Source: Corynebacterium urealyticum DSM 7109
GTDB taxonomy: Bacteria > Actinomycetota > Actinomycetes > Mycobacteriales > Mycobacteriaceae
NCBI RefSeq assembly: GCF_000069945.1
Contig: NC_010545.1
Span: forward strand, 1,736,001-1,800,000
DNA: 64,000 nucleotides
Reading direction: 5' to 3'
Positions 54,889 through 63,166 of this stretch are shown here, one piece after another (position 1 is the first letter of the stretch; each line of letters starts with the position of its first letter). The notes under the pieces were generated by a model that saw nothing but the letters and a program-made list of their open reading frames with translations, ran no database searches and was not told the DNA's origin. The position numbers and the translations under genes were made by a program.

Positions 54889-55189
54889 ATGCTGATCGGA
54901 TATGCCCGCGTCTCCAAAGCCGATGGCTCGCAGTCTCTCGACCTGCAGCACGACGCCTTGCGCGCCGCAGGTGTCGAACGGGACAATATCTATGATGATC
55001 TTGCTTCCGGCGGTCGTGATGATCGCCCTGGCTTGACTGCCTGCCTCAAGTCATTGCGTGACGGCGATGTGCTGGTGGTCTGGAAGCTCGATCGCCTCGG
55101 ACGATCGCTTGCCCATCTGGTCAACACGGTGAAGGAGCTGTCAGACCGCAAGATCGGCCTGCGGGTTCTGACTGGAAAGGGCGCTCAGA
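54889..55189 (+). pseudogene. tnpR: Serine resolvase TnpR, N-terminal part, split by the IS26 transposon
   Basis: Resolvase catalytic domain: MLIGYARVSKADGSQSLDLQ with the active-site serine, GRDDRPGLTACLKSLRDGDVLVVWKLDRLGRSL region. Interrupted after GKGAQ by IS26, with duplication CGCTCAGA (55182-55189). The C-terminal half continues at 57826-58147. The pre-insertion protein would be 204 residues. Confidence 0.88.
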
Positions 55190-56009
55190 GGCACTGTTGC
55201 AAAGTTAGCGATGAGGCAGCCTTTTGTCTTATTCAAAGGCCTTACATTTCAAAAACTCTGCTTACCAGGCGCATTTCGCCCAGGGGATCACCATAATAAA
55301 ATGCTGAGGCCTGGCCTTTGCGTAGTGCACGCATCACCTCAATACCTTTGATGGTGGCGTAAGCCGTCTTCATGGATTTAAATCCCAGCGTGGCGCCGAT
55401 TATCCGTTTCAGTTTGCCATGATCGCATTCAATCACGTTGTTCCGGTACTTAATCTGTCGGTGTTCAACGTCAGACGGGCACCGGCCTTCGCGTTTGAGC
55501 AGAGCAAGCGCGCGACCATAGGCGGGCGCTTTATCCGTGTTGATGAATCGCGGGATCTGCCACTTCTTCACGTTGTTGAGGATTTTACCCAGAAACCGGT
55601 ATGCAGCTTTGCTGTTACGACGGGAGGAGAGATAAAAATCGACAGTGCGGCCCCGGCTGTCGACGGCCCGGTACAGATACGCCCAGCGGCCATTGACCTT
55701 CACGTAGGTTTCATCCATGTGCCACGGGCAAAGATCGGAAGGGTTACGCCAGTACCAGCGCAGCCGTTTTTCCATTTCAGGCGCATAACGCTGAACCCAG
55801 CGGTAAATCGTGGAGTGATCGACATTCACTCCGCGTTCAGCCAGCATCTCCTGCAGCTCACGGTAACTGATGCCGTATTTGCAGTACCAGCGTACGGCCC
55901 ACAGAATGATGTCACGCTGAAAATGCCGGCCTTTGAATGGGTTCATGTGCAGCTCCATCAGCAAAAGGGGATGATAAGTTTATCACCACCGACTATTTGC
56001 AACAGTGCC
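55190..56009 (-). mobile_element. IS26, left copy
   Basis: Exactly 820 bp with the 14-bp terminal repeats GGCACTGTTGCAAA at both ends. Its transposase is read leftward. With the right copy, in inverted orientation, it bounds an aph(3')-Ia composite transposon. Confidence 0.96.
55242..55946 (-). CDS. tnpA: IS26 transposase, left copy
   Basis: 234 residues beginning MNPFKGRHFQRDIILWAVRW, the IS6-family DDE transposase; catalytic residues in WHMDETYVKVNG, FINTDKAPAYG and IECDHGKLKR. Identical in translation to the right copy. IS26 moves and fuses replicons and mobilises flanking resistance genes. Confidence 0.96.
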   Translation of the reverse strand: MNPFKGRHFQRDIILWAVRWYCKYGISYRELQEMLAERGVNVDHSTIYRWVQRYAPEMEKRLRWYWRNPSDLCPWHMDETYVKVNGRWAYLYRAVDSRGRTVDFYLSSRRNSKAAYRFLGKILNNVKKWQIPRFINTDKAPAYGRALALLKREGRCPSDVEHRQIKYRNNVIECDHGKLKRIIGATLGFKSMKTAYATIKGIEVMRALRKGQASAFYYGDPLGEMRLVSRVFEM

Positions 56010-56096
56010 AACCCATGTTATATTGCACAAGATAAAAATATATCATCATGAACAATAAAACTGTCTGCTTACATAAACAGTAATACAAGGGGTGTT

Positions 56097-56912
56097 ATGA
56101 GCCATATTCAACGGGAAACGTCTTGCTCGAGGCCGCGATTAAATTCCAACCTGGATGCTGATTTATATGGGTATAGATGGGCTCGCGATAATGTCGGGCA
56201 ATCAGGTGCGACAATCTATCGATTGTATGGGAAGCCCAATGCGCCAGAGTTGTTTCTGAAACATGGCAAAGGTAGCGTTGCCAATGATGTTACAGATGAG
56301 ATGGTCAGACTAAACTGGCTGACGGCATTTATGCCTCTTCCGACCATCAAGCATTTTATCCGTACTCCTGATGATGCATGGTTACTCACCACTGCGATCC
56401 CCGGGAAAACAGCATTCCAGGTATTAGAAGAATATCCTGATTCAGGTGAAAATATTGTTGATGCGCTGGCAGTGTTCCTGCGCCGGTTGCATTCGATTCC
56501 TGTTTGTAATTGTCCTTTTAACAGCGATCGCGTATTTCGTCTCGCTCAGGCGCAATCACGAATGAATAACGGTTTGGTTGATGCTAGTGATTTTGATGAC
56601 GAGCGTAATGGCTGGCCTGTTGAACAAGTCTGGAAAGAAATGCATAAGCTTTTGCCATTCTCACCGGATTCAGTCGTCACTCATGGTGATTTCTCACTTG
56701 ATAACCTTATTTTTGACGAGGGGAAATTAATAGGTTGTATTGATGTTGGACGAGTCGGAATCGCAGACCGATACCAGGATCTTGCCATCCTATGGAACTG
56801 CCTCGGTGAGTTTTCTCCTTCATTACAGAAACGGCTTTTTCAAAAATATGGTATTGATAATCCTGATATGAATAAATTGCAGTTTCATTTGATGCTCGAT
56901 GAGTTTTTCTGA
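56097..56912 (+). CDS. aph(3')-Ia: Aminoglycoside 3'-phosphotransferase APH(3')-Ia
   Basis: 271 residues starting MSHIQRETSCSRPRLNSNLD. The kinase motif VVTHGDFSLDNLIFDE contains the catalytic aspartate and GCIDVGRVGIADRYQDLAI the metal-binding aspartate. It phosphorylates kanamycin and neomycin. The gene has a far lower G+C content than its surroundings, as expected for a transferred enterobacterial gene. It lies between inverted IS26 copies. Confidence 0.97.
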   Translation: MSHIQRETSCSRPRLNSNLDADLYGYRWARDNVGQSGATIYRLYGKPNAPELFLKHGKGSVANDVTDEMVRLNWLTAFMPLPTIKHFIRTPDDAWLLTTAIPGKTAFQVLEEYPDSGENIVDALAVFLRRLHSIPVCNCPFNSDRVFRLAQAQSRMNNGLVDASDFDDERNGWPVEQVWKEMHKLLPFSPDSVVTHGDFSLDNLIFDEGKLIGCIDVGRVGIADRYQDLAILWNCLGEFSPSLQKRLFQKYGIDNPDMNKLQFHLMLDEFF

Positions 56913-57005
56913 TAGTTAGTCTTTGTAGAGACACAAACCTGAAATTCCGGACACCGCGCTTCAGGACATCTCCCTGGACGCCGATATCTGGCAGTATCCG
57001 GACGG
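56913..57005. other. Short remnant between aph(3')-Ia and IS26
   Basis: 93 bases. The second half is G+C-rich and open on the plus strand (PEIPDTALQDISLDADIW), apparently a cut piece of another gene trapped when the IS26 unit formed. Source not recognised. Confidence 0.4.
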
Positions 57006-57825
57006 GGCACTGTTGCAAATAGTCGGTGGTGATAAACTTATCATCCCCTTTTGCTGATGGAGCTGCACATGAACCCATTCAAAGGCCGGCATTTTCAGCG
57101 TGACATCATTCTGTGGGCCGTACGCTGGTACTGCAAATACGGCATCAGTTACCGTGAGCTGCAGGAGATGCTGGCTGAACGCGGAGTGAATGTCGATCAC
57201 TCCACGATTTACCGCTGGGTTCAGCGTTATGCGCCTGAAATGGAAAAACGGCTGCGCTGGTACTGGCGTAACCCTTCCGATCTTTGCCCGTGGCACATGG
57301 ATGAAACCTACGTGAAGGTCAATGGCCGCTGGGCGTATCTGTACCGGGCCGTCGACAGCCGGGGCCGCACTGTCGATTTTTATCTCTCCTCCCGTCGTAA
57401 CAGCAAAGCTGCATACCGGTTTCTGGGTAAAATCCTCAACAACGTGAAGAAGTGGCAGATCCCGCGATTCATCAACACGGATAAAGCGCCCGCCTATGGT
57501 CGCGCGCTTGCTCTGCTCAAACGCGAAGGCCGGTGCCCGTCTGACGTTGAACACCGACAGATTAAGTACCGGAACAACGTGATTGAATGCGATCATGGCA
57601 AACTGAAACGGATAATCGGCGCCACGCTGGGATTTAAATCCATGAAGACGGCTTACGCCACCATCAAAGGTATTGAGGTGATGCGTGCACTACGCAAAGG
57701 CCAGGCCTCAGCATTTTATTATGGTGATCCCCTGGGCGAAATGCGCCTGGTAAGCAGAGTTTTTGAAATGTAAGGCCTTTGAATAAGACAAAAGGCTGCC
57801 TCATCGCTAACTTTGCAACAGTGCC
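57006..57825 (+). mobile_element. IS26, right copy
   Basis: 820 bp with GGCACTGTTGCAAA repeats, inverted relative to the left copy. The 8-bp duplication CGCTCAGA is at its right edge (57826-57833) and at the left edge of the left copy, showing that the IS26-aph-IS26 unit entered tnpR as one piece. Confidence 0.96.
57069..57773 (+). CDS. tnpA: IS26 transposase, right copy
   Basis: 234 residues, same protein as the left copy, transcribed rightward, away from the resistance gene. Intact. Confidence 0.96.
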   Translation: MNPFKGRHFQRDIILWAVRWYCKYGISYRELQEMLAERGVNVDHSTIYRWVQRYAPEMEKRLRWYWRNPSDLCPWHMDETYVKVNGRWAYLYRAVDSRGRTVDFYLSSRRNSKAAYRFLGKILNNVKKWQIPRFINTDKAPAYGRALALLKREGRCPSDVEHRQIKYRNNVIECDHGKLKRIIGATLGFKSMKTAYATIKGIEVMRALRKGQASAFYYGDPLGEMRLVSRVFEM

Positions 57826-58147
57826 CGCTCAGATCGACACCACGACTGCGTCCGGTCGCATGGTGTTCGGAATCTTCGCCACCTTGGCCGAGTTCGAGCG
57901 GGATCTGATCCGAGAGCGCACCATGGCGGGTCTCGCCTCCGCGAGAGCGCGCGGTCGCAAGGGCGGACGAAAATTCGCGCTCACCAAAGCTCAGGTGCGT
58001 CTCGCGCAAGCCGCCATGGCCCAGCGCGATACTTCAGTTTCCGATCTCTGCAAGGAACTCGGCATCGAGCGCGTCACTCTCTACCGATATGTCGGTCCCA
58101 AAGGCGAGCTCAGAGACCATGGAAAGCATGTTCTCGGACTTACGTAG
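57826..58147 (+). pseudogene. tnpR: Serine resolvase TnpR, C-terminal part
   Basis: Continues the resolvase after the IS26 unit: IDTTTASGRMVFGIFATLAEFERDLIRERT, then the DNA-binding helix-turn-helix (DTSVSDLCKELGIERVTLYRYV). Frame and position match the left part exactly after removal of one CGCTCAGA. Confidence 0.88.
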
Positions 58148-58212
58148 CAACTCGTTTCTTTTCGCAGGTTGAGCCACCTCCGCGCTTCATCAGAAAACTG
58201 AAGGAACCTCCA

Positions 58213-59016
58213 TTGAATCGAACTAATATTTTTTTTGGTGAATCGCATTCTGACTGGTTGCCTGTCAGAGGCGGAGAATCTGGTGATTTTGTTTTTCGAC
58301 GTGGTGACGGGCATGCCTTCGCGAAAATCGCACCTGCTTCCCGCCGCGGTGAGCTCGCTGGAGAGCGTGACCGCCTCATTTGGCTCAAAGGTCGAGGTGT
58401 GGCTTGCCCCGAGGTGATCAACTGGCAGGAGGAACAGGAGGGTGCATGCTTGGTGATAACGGCAATTCCGGGAGTACCGGCGGCTGATCTGTCTGGAGCG
58501 GATTTGCTCAAAGCGTGGCCGTCAATGGGGCAGCAACTTGGCGCTGTTCACAGCCTATCGGTTGATCAATGTCCGTTTGAGCGCAGGCTGTCGCGAATGT
58601 TCGGACGCGCCGTTGATGTGGTGTCCCGCAATGCCGTCAATCCCGACTTCTTACCGGACGAGGACAAGAGTACGCCGCAGCTCGATCTTTTGGCTCGTGT
58701 CGAACGAGAGCTACCGGTGCGGCTCGACCAAGAGCGCACCGATATGGTTGTTTGCCATGGTGATCCCTGCATGCCGAACTTCATGGTGGACCCTAAAACT
58801 CTTCAATGCACGGGTCTGATCGACCTTGGGCGGCTCGGAACAGCAGATCGCTATGCCGATTTGGCACTCATGATTGCTAACGCCGAAGAGAACTGGGCAG
58901 CGCCAGATGAAGCAGAGCGCGCCTTCGCTGTCCTATTCAATGTATTGGGGATCGAAGCCCCCGACCGCGAACGCCTTGCCTTCTATCTGCGATTGGACCC
59001 TCTGACTTGGGGTTGA
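58213..59016 (+). CDS. strA: Streptomycin 3''-phosphotransferase APH(3'')-Ib
   Basis: 267 residues from the TTG start used in Tn5393 (TTGAATCGAACTAAT). Kinase motif VVCHGDPCMPNFMVD and GLIDLGRLGTADRYADLAL. It inactivates streptomycin. The 5' end holds a run of eight T residues (NIFFGE) that remains in frame. The TGA overlaps the strB ATG (TGATG). Confidence 0.97.
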   Translation: MNRTNIFFGESHSDWLPVRGGESGDFVFRRGDGHAFAKIAPASRRGELAGERDRLIWLKGRGVACPEVINWQEEQEGACLVITAIPGVPAADLSGADLLKAWPSMGQQLGAVHSLSVDQCPFERRLSRMFGRAVDVVSRNAVNPDFLPDEDKSTPQLDLLARVERELPVRLDQERTDMVVCHGDPCMPNFMVDPKTLQCTGLIDLGRLGTADRYADLALMIANAEENWAAPDEAERAFAVLFNVLGIEAPDRERLAFYLRLDPLTWG

Positions 59017-59852
59017 TGTTCATGCCGCCTGTTTTTCCTGCTCATTGGCACGTTTCGCAACCTGTTCTCATTGCGGACACCTTTTCCAGCCTCGTTTGGA
59101 AAGTTTCATTGCCAGACGGGACTCCTGCAATCGTCAAGGGATTGAAACCTATAGAAGACATTGCTGATGAACTGCGCGGGGCCGACTATCTGGTATGGCG
59201 CAATGGGAGGGGAGCAGTCCGGTTGCTCGGTCGTGAGAACAATCTGATGTTGCTCGAATATGCCGGGGAGCGAATGCTCTCTCACATCGTTGCCGAGCAC
59301 GGCGACTACCAGGCGACCGAAATTGCAGCGGAACTAATGGCGAAGCTGTATGCCGCATCTGAGGAACCCCTGCCTTCTGCCCTTCTCCCGATCCGGGATC
59401 GCTTTGCAGCTTTGTTTCAGCGGGCGCGCGATGATCAAAACGCAGGTTGTCAAACTGACTACGTCCACGCGGCGATTATAGCCGATCAAATGATGAGCAA
59501 TGCCTCGGAACTGCGTGGGCTACATGGCGATCTGCATCATGAAAACATCATGTTCTCCAGTCGCGGCTGGCTGGTGATAGATCCCGTCGGTCTGGTCGGT
59601 GAAGTGGGCTTTGGCGCCGCCAATATGTTCTACGATCCGGCTGACAGAGACGACCTTTGTCTCGATCCTAGACGCATTGCACAGATGGCGGACGCATTCT
59701 CTCGTGCGCTGGACGTCGATCCGCGTCGCCTGCTCGACCAGGCGTACGCTTATGGGTGCCTTTCCGCAGCTTGGAACGCGGATGGAGAAGAGGAGCAACG
59801 CGATCTAGCTATCGCGGCCGCGATCAAGCAGGTGCGACAGACGTCATACTAG
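59016..59852 (+). CDS. strB: Streptomycin 6-phosphotransferase APH(6)-Id
   Basis: 278 residues starting MFMPPVFPAHWHVSQPVL; kinase motifs LRGLHGDLHHENIMFS and LVIDPVGLVGEVGFGAANM. Together with strA it gives high-level streptomycin resistance. Coupled to strA by the one-base overlap. Confidence 0.97.
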   Translation: MFMPPVFPAHWHVSQPVLIADTFSSLVWKVSLPDGTPAIVKGLKPIEDIADELRGADYLVWRNGRGAVRLLGRENNLMLLEYAGERMLSHIVAEHGDYQATEIAAELMAKLYAASEEPLPSALLPIRDRFAALFQRARDDQNAGCQTDYVHAAIIADQMMSNASELRGLHGDLHHENIMFSSRGWLVIDPVGLVGEVGFGAANMFYDPADRDDLCLDPRRIAQMADAFSRALDVDPRRLLDQAYAYGCLSAAWNADGEEEQRDLAIAAAIKQVRQTSY

Positions 59853-59958
59853 ATATCAAGCGACTTCTCCTATCCCCTGGGAACACATCAATCTTACCGG
59901 AGAATATCGTTGGCCAAAGCCTTAGCGTAGGATTTCGCCCTCTCCCGCAAACGACCCC

Positions 59959-60056
59959 ATCTTTGCGGCGATCGTGGCCGGATAGCCGTCTTCGACAATC
60001 AGCCGAGCTAACCGGAGACGGGCACGAGGAGTGAGAAGAGCGTTCGGATGGGTCAT
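59959..60056 (-). pseudogene. IS481-family transposase, N-terminal part
   Basis: Codons 1-33 (MTHPNALLTPRARLRLARL..., ending TIAAKM), cut by Tn5393; the rest is at 50947-51843. The ATG at 60056 overlaps the stop of cmx (TGATG on the minus strand), so transposase translation would be coupled to that of the exporter. Confidence 0.85.
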
Positions 60057-61231
60057 CAATTGGCCTCCGCCGCGGTCTTCGTAAGCGCGCGTCTGGTGAG
60101 AAGCATGATGACGAGAGCGATCGCTGTCAGCACCGAAGCGACCCAAACCGGCGCGAGCAGCCCCAGCCCGGTCGCGAGCCCGAGCGCACCAAGCACGGGC
60201 CCCGCTGCAGCTCCGATATTCAATGCTGCGGTTGCGTACGAACCGCCCATCGTTGGCGCACCCGATGCTGCATACAGCACACGCGTGATCAGAGTACTGC
60301 CGACGCCGAACGACAGGAATCCCTGAACGAGGACGAGGACGATAAGCGCAACGGGATGAGATGCGACCACTGCCAACACGATCCAGCCTGTCAGCAATAG
60401 CGGTCCGCCGACTGCGAGCACGAGGCCAGGTCGTTGATCTGATAGTCGTCCTGCGATCGTGACGCCAAGGAACGATCCGATGCCGAACATCACCAGCGCG
60501 ACGGACACCCACGCTTCGGCCAAGCCCGCGGTCTCGGTCACGATGGGTGCCAGGAAGGTGAATGCCGCAAAGGTCCCTCCGTTGATCAGCGCTCCGAGTG
60601 CCATGGCCAGGATGAGCCGCGGCGTCGCCAACTGGCTGAGCTCGACACGGAGCCTTGGTGAGGTCGCGCTAGTCTCGCTCCGACCAACATTGTTCGTGAC
60701 GCCACGAATGACTCCAACGGCCGCGGGAATACAGAGGATGGCGATCGCCCAGAACGTCGTTCGCCAGCCCAGCGCTGTGCCGAGCAGTGCCCCGGCGGGG
60801 ACGCCCACGACGGTTGCGATCGTCGTGCCGGAGAGCAGGATCGACAGTGCACGCCCCTTCTGGTTCGCTGGCACGAGGGTAGTGGCCGTGCTCAGTGCTA
60901 CGGCGAGGAATCCTGCGTTTGCGAGAGCGCTGAGCACCCGGGTGATGAGCAGGAGAGAGAACACTGGTGTCATCGCTCCGATGACGTGGCTTCCCGCGAA
61001 CACGAGAAGGCAAACGATCAATGTGAGCCGCGGTGGCCAACGGCGAGCGAATGCCGCCATCACTGGCGCGCCGACGACCATACCGACTGCGAATGCGGAG
61101 GTCAGCAGGCCCGCAGTGCCGACCGAGACGTCAAGTTCGGTCGCGATCGCGGGGAGCAATCCCGCGAGCATGAATTCTGAAGTGCCCATGACGAAGACCG
61201 CCAGGGCAAGCATGTAGAGGGCAAAAGGCAT
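60056..61231 (-). CDS. cmx: Chloramphenicol exporter Cmx (MFS)
   Basis: 391 residues, twelve membrane segments, with the MFS motif A region FARRWPPRLTL and the N-terminus MPFALYMLALAVFVMGTSEFML typical of the Cmx/CmlR/CmrA chloramphenicol exporters of actinobacteria. Uses the proton gradient to expel chloramphenicol. CGGAG lies eight bases before the ATG. Upstream on the minus strand a seven-codon frame (61276-61253) with an internal inverted repeat may be a leader peptide. Confidence 0.92.
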   Translation of the reverse strand: MPFALYMLALAVFVMGTSEFMLAGLLPAIATELDVSVGTAGLLTSAFAVGMVVGAPVMAAFARRWPPRLTLIVCLLVFAGSHVIGAMTPVFSLLLITRVLSALANAGFLAVALSTATTLVPANQKGRALSILLSGTTIATVVGVPAGALLGTALGWRTTFWAIAILCIPAAVGVIRGVTNNVGRSETSATSPRLRVELSQLATPRLILAMALGALINGGTFAAFTFLAPIVTETAGLAEAWVSVALVMFGIGSFLGVTIAGRLSDQRPGLVLAVGGPLLLTGWIVLAVVASHPVALIVLVLVQGFLSFGVGSTLITRVLYAASGAPTMGGSYATAALNIGAAAGPVLGALGLATGLGLLAPVWVASVLTAIALVIMLLTRRALTKTAAEAN

Positions 61232-61425
61232 CGAGTACTCCGAGGTGTGAGATCAAGAAATGGTTCTTCTTGTCACCACGGCCAGCGCCCCGGGTACGCC
61301 AGACATACGCCCACACAGATCGTGGGCGTCGTAACTAGTGGTTCAAGGGGCTGGCGGTGTGACCGACAACCCCTGACCTGTCTGATTCGGGACTCGACAT
61401 GCCCCAAACTCTAACATGCCTTCAA

Positions 61426-62870
61426 GAGAGTGTCTAATGGTTTGTGTGTGAGGGGTTTCCCTTACATGAAGGAGATAAACCATAATGGATTCTGTGGCGA
61501 AACGAGATCCAGAAGATTCCGCGAAGATTAAAGCGATCGAGCAAAGACTGCTGGCAAACCCCGAGATAGCCAAGCTAATTGACGAGCTGGGAACCACCGC
61601 GACCGACGCGAATGATTTGGTGCGCGGGCTCTTGCAGGCCTCGGTCACCCGCGGGCTAGAAGCCGAAATGGATGCTCATTTGGGCTATTCCAAAGGCGAC
61701 CGGGAGGCCAAATCGGCTGGTGGTGGCGATAATTACCGCAATGGTTCGTATGTCAAAAAGGTTGATTCGAACTACGGCCCGGTCGATGTCACCGTCCCAC
61801 GCGATCGCCAGGGCACATTTTTGCCGACCATGGTGCCCAAAGGCTCACGCCGGTTGACTGATGTCGATGACATGATCATTAGCTTGTATGCCGGTGGCAT
61901 GACAGTGCGCGATATCCAGCATCATATGGCCACAGCGATGAGAGTTGATATCTCTCACGAGACGATTTCCGCGGTAACTGATGCGGTGCTAGATGAGGTC
62001 ATGATCTGGCAAAACCGGCAGCTAGACGAGTTTTACCCAGTAATATTTCTTGACGCGCTGCGGATTAAAGTCCGCGACGGTGGACGCGTAGTCAACAAGT
62101 CCGCCTATTTGGTTATCGGCGTGGATATGGACGGTATCAAACACATCCTGGGTATCTGGTTGGCGAAAGAAGAAGGCGCCTCCTTCTGGGCTCATGTGTG
62201 CGCGAACCTGGCAAGCCGTGGAGTCCAGGACGTGTTTATTGTCTGCTGCGATGGTTTGAAAGGCCTGCCGGAAGCGGTGGAAGCAACGTGGCCGGATTCG
62301 ATGGTCCAGACCTGTGTGGTGCATTTGATTCGGGCAGCAAACCGGTGGGTAGCCTACGGTGATCGCAAGGCAGTATCTGCGTCGTTGAAGAAGGTCTACA
62401 CCGCCCCGGATGAAACAACCGCCAAGGCAGCGCTGGAGGAATTCGCCGACTCAGAACTGGGCCAGAAATATCCCCAATCAGTCAAGGTCTGGACGGATGC
62501 GTGGGATCGTTTCGTGCCGTTTCTGCAGTTCCCGCCGATGGCCAGGAAGGTTATCTATACGACAAACTCGATTGAGTCGATGAATAACGAGCTGCGTAAA
62601 GCCACCCGTAACCGTGTGCAGTTTACCAATGACGATTCTGCGATTAAGACGCTGTGGTTGATGATCTGCAATATCGAGGATAAACGCGCGGCCAAACGCG
62701 CGAAACAGGGCAAGAAAGCTGCGGCTACCAGCGGAAGACTCATCGAAGGCAGCAAGGTCACCAACTGGAAACAAGCCATAAACCAGATGGCAGTGGCCTA
62801 TCCCGAACGATTCACAAACTACCTATAAAACACTTACCCGAAAGCCCCACACACAAACAGCTTGACAGGC
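61426..62870 (+). mobile_element. IS256-family insertion sequence within the cmx transposon
   Basis: 1445 bp with imperfect inverted repeats sharing GTTTGTGTGTG near each end (GAGAGTGTC at the left, GAGCCTGTC read inward from the right), and an 8-bp duplication GCCTTCAA (61418-61425 and 62871-62878). It lies between the cmx promoter region and the right terminal repeat of the cmx transposon. Confidence 0.88.
61485..62828 (+). CDS. IS256-family transposase
   Basis: 447-residue mutator-type transposase. DDE residues lie in VIFLDALRIKVRDGG, VCCDGLKGLPEAVEA and TTNSIESMNNELRK. The N-terminal region contains GLLQASVTRGLEAEMDAHLGY typical of the family. ATG 61485 follows AAGGAGA. Reading frame intact. 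Confidence 0.93.
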   Translation: MDSVAKRDPEDSAKIKAIEQRLLANPEIAKLIDELGTTATDANDLVRGLLQASVTRGLEAEMDAHLGYSKGDREAKSAGGGDNYRNGSYVKKVDSNYGPVDVTVPRDRQGTFLPTMVPKGSRRLTDVDDMIISLYAGGMTVRDIQHHMATAMRVDISHETISAVTDAVLDEVMIWQNRQLDEFYPVIFLDALRIKVRDGGRVVNKSAYLVIGVDMDGIKHILGIWLAKEEGASFWAHVCANLASRGVQDVFIVCCDGLKGLPEAVEATWPDSMVQTCVVHLIRAANRWVAYGDRKAVSASLKKVYTAPDETTAKAALEEFADSELGQKYPQSVKVWTDAWDRFVPFLQFPPMARKVIYTTNSIESMNNELRKATRNRVQFTNDDSAIKTLWLMICNIEDKRAAKRAKQGKKAAATSGRLIEGSKVTNWKQAINQMAVAYPERFTNYL

Positions 62871-62970
62871 TCGCCTTCAATGGCAAGCGGTCTGGACAGA
62901 TACTTCTTGAATCGGCACGGTGTCATTACGGGCGGGGGCCAGAACAACGTCCCTGGACATCACACCTAGG

Positions 62971-63166
62971 CACCGCCACGCCTGAGCCCCGCAGCTTCGC
63001 CCCCGACATGAAGCTACTCAACACGCAGACGGTCTCCGTGACGTACTACTACGCCAAGCCCGGCGACCCGAAGGATCAACCTTCCGGCCGGGCACACGTG
63101 AACTTTATTTGGGATCACGCGAAGAAGAAGGTCATCATGGACGGCAATCTTCCCCCGAGAGGCTAG
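62971..63166 (+). pseudogene. LppP/LprE-like lipoprotein, copy 3, 3' part
   Basis: The last 65 codons of the split lipoprotein, beginning immediately after the right CCTAGG: TATPEPRSFAPDMKLL, a YYYAKPGDPKDQPSGRAHVNF stretch, ending MDGNLPPRG and TAG. The same C-terminal words (MDGNLPPRG) occur in copy 2. It ends four bases inside the convergent FMN reductase gene. Confidence 0.85.

Larger units (their letters stand above)
51844..59958. mobile_element. Tn5393-type Tn3-family transposon (strA-strB), interrupted by IS26-aph(3')-Ia-IS26
   Basis: 8115 bp with long (about 80 bp) imperfect terminal inverted repeats beginning GGGGTCGTTTGCGGGAG and a 5-bp duplication ATCTT (51839-51843 and 59959-59963). 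Gene order is tnpA, tnpR (split), strA, strB, as in Tn5393. Five-base duplications and tnpA/tnpR organisation fit the Tn3 family. It sits within the IS481-type transposase gene. Its tnpA is frameshifted and its resolvase gene split, so it is probably immobile on its own. Confidence 0.92.
50952..62964 (-). mobile_element. Tn5564-like cmx transposon (IS481-type transposase) carrying nested elements
   Basis: A 12,013-bp insertion bounded by perfect 22-bp inverted repeats (50952-50973 and 62943-62964, beginning TGTGATGTCCAGGGACGT) and the 6-bp duplication CCTAGG (50946-50951 and 62965-62970). Its own genes are the chloramphenicol exporter cmx and an IS481-family transposase, overlapping in one operon. 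Without the Tn5393 and IS256-family insertions it would be about 2.4 kb. Six-base NCTAGN targets are known for IS481. The name Tn5564-like comes from my memory of the C. striatum cmx transposon; gene content, not a sequence search, supports it. Confidence 0.85.
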
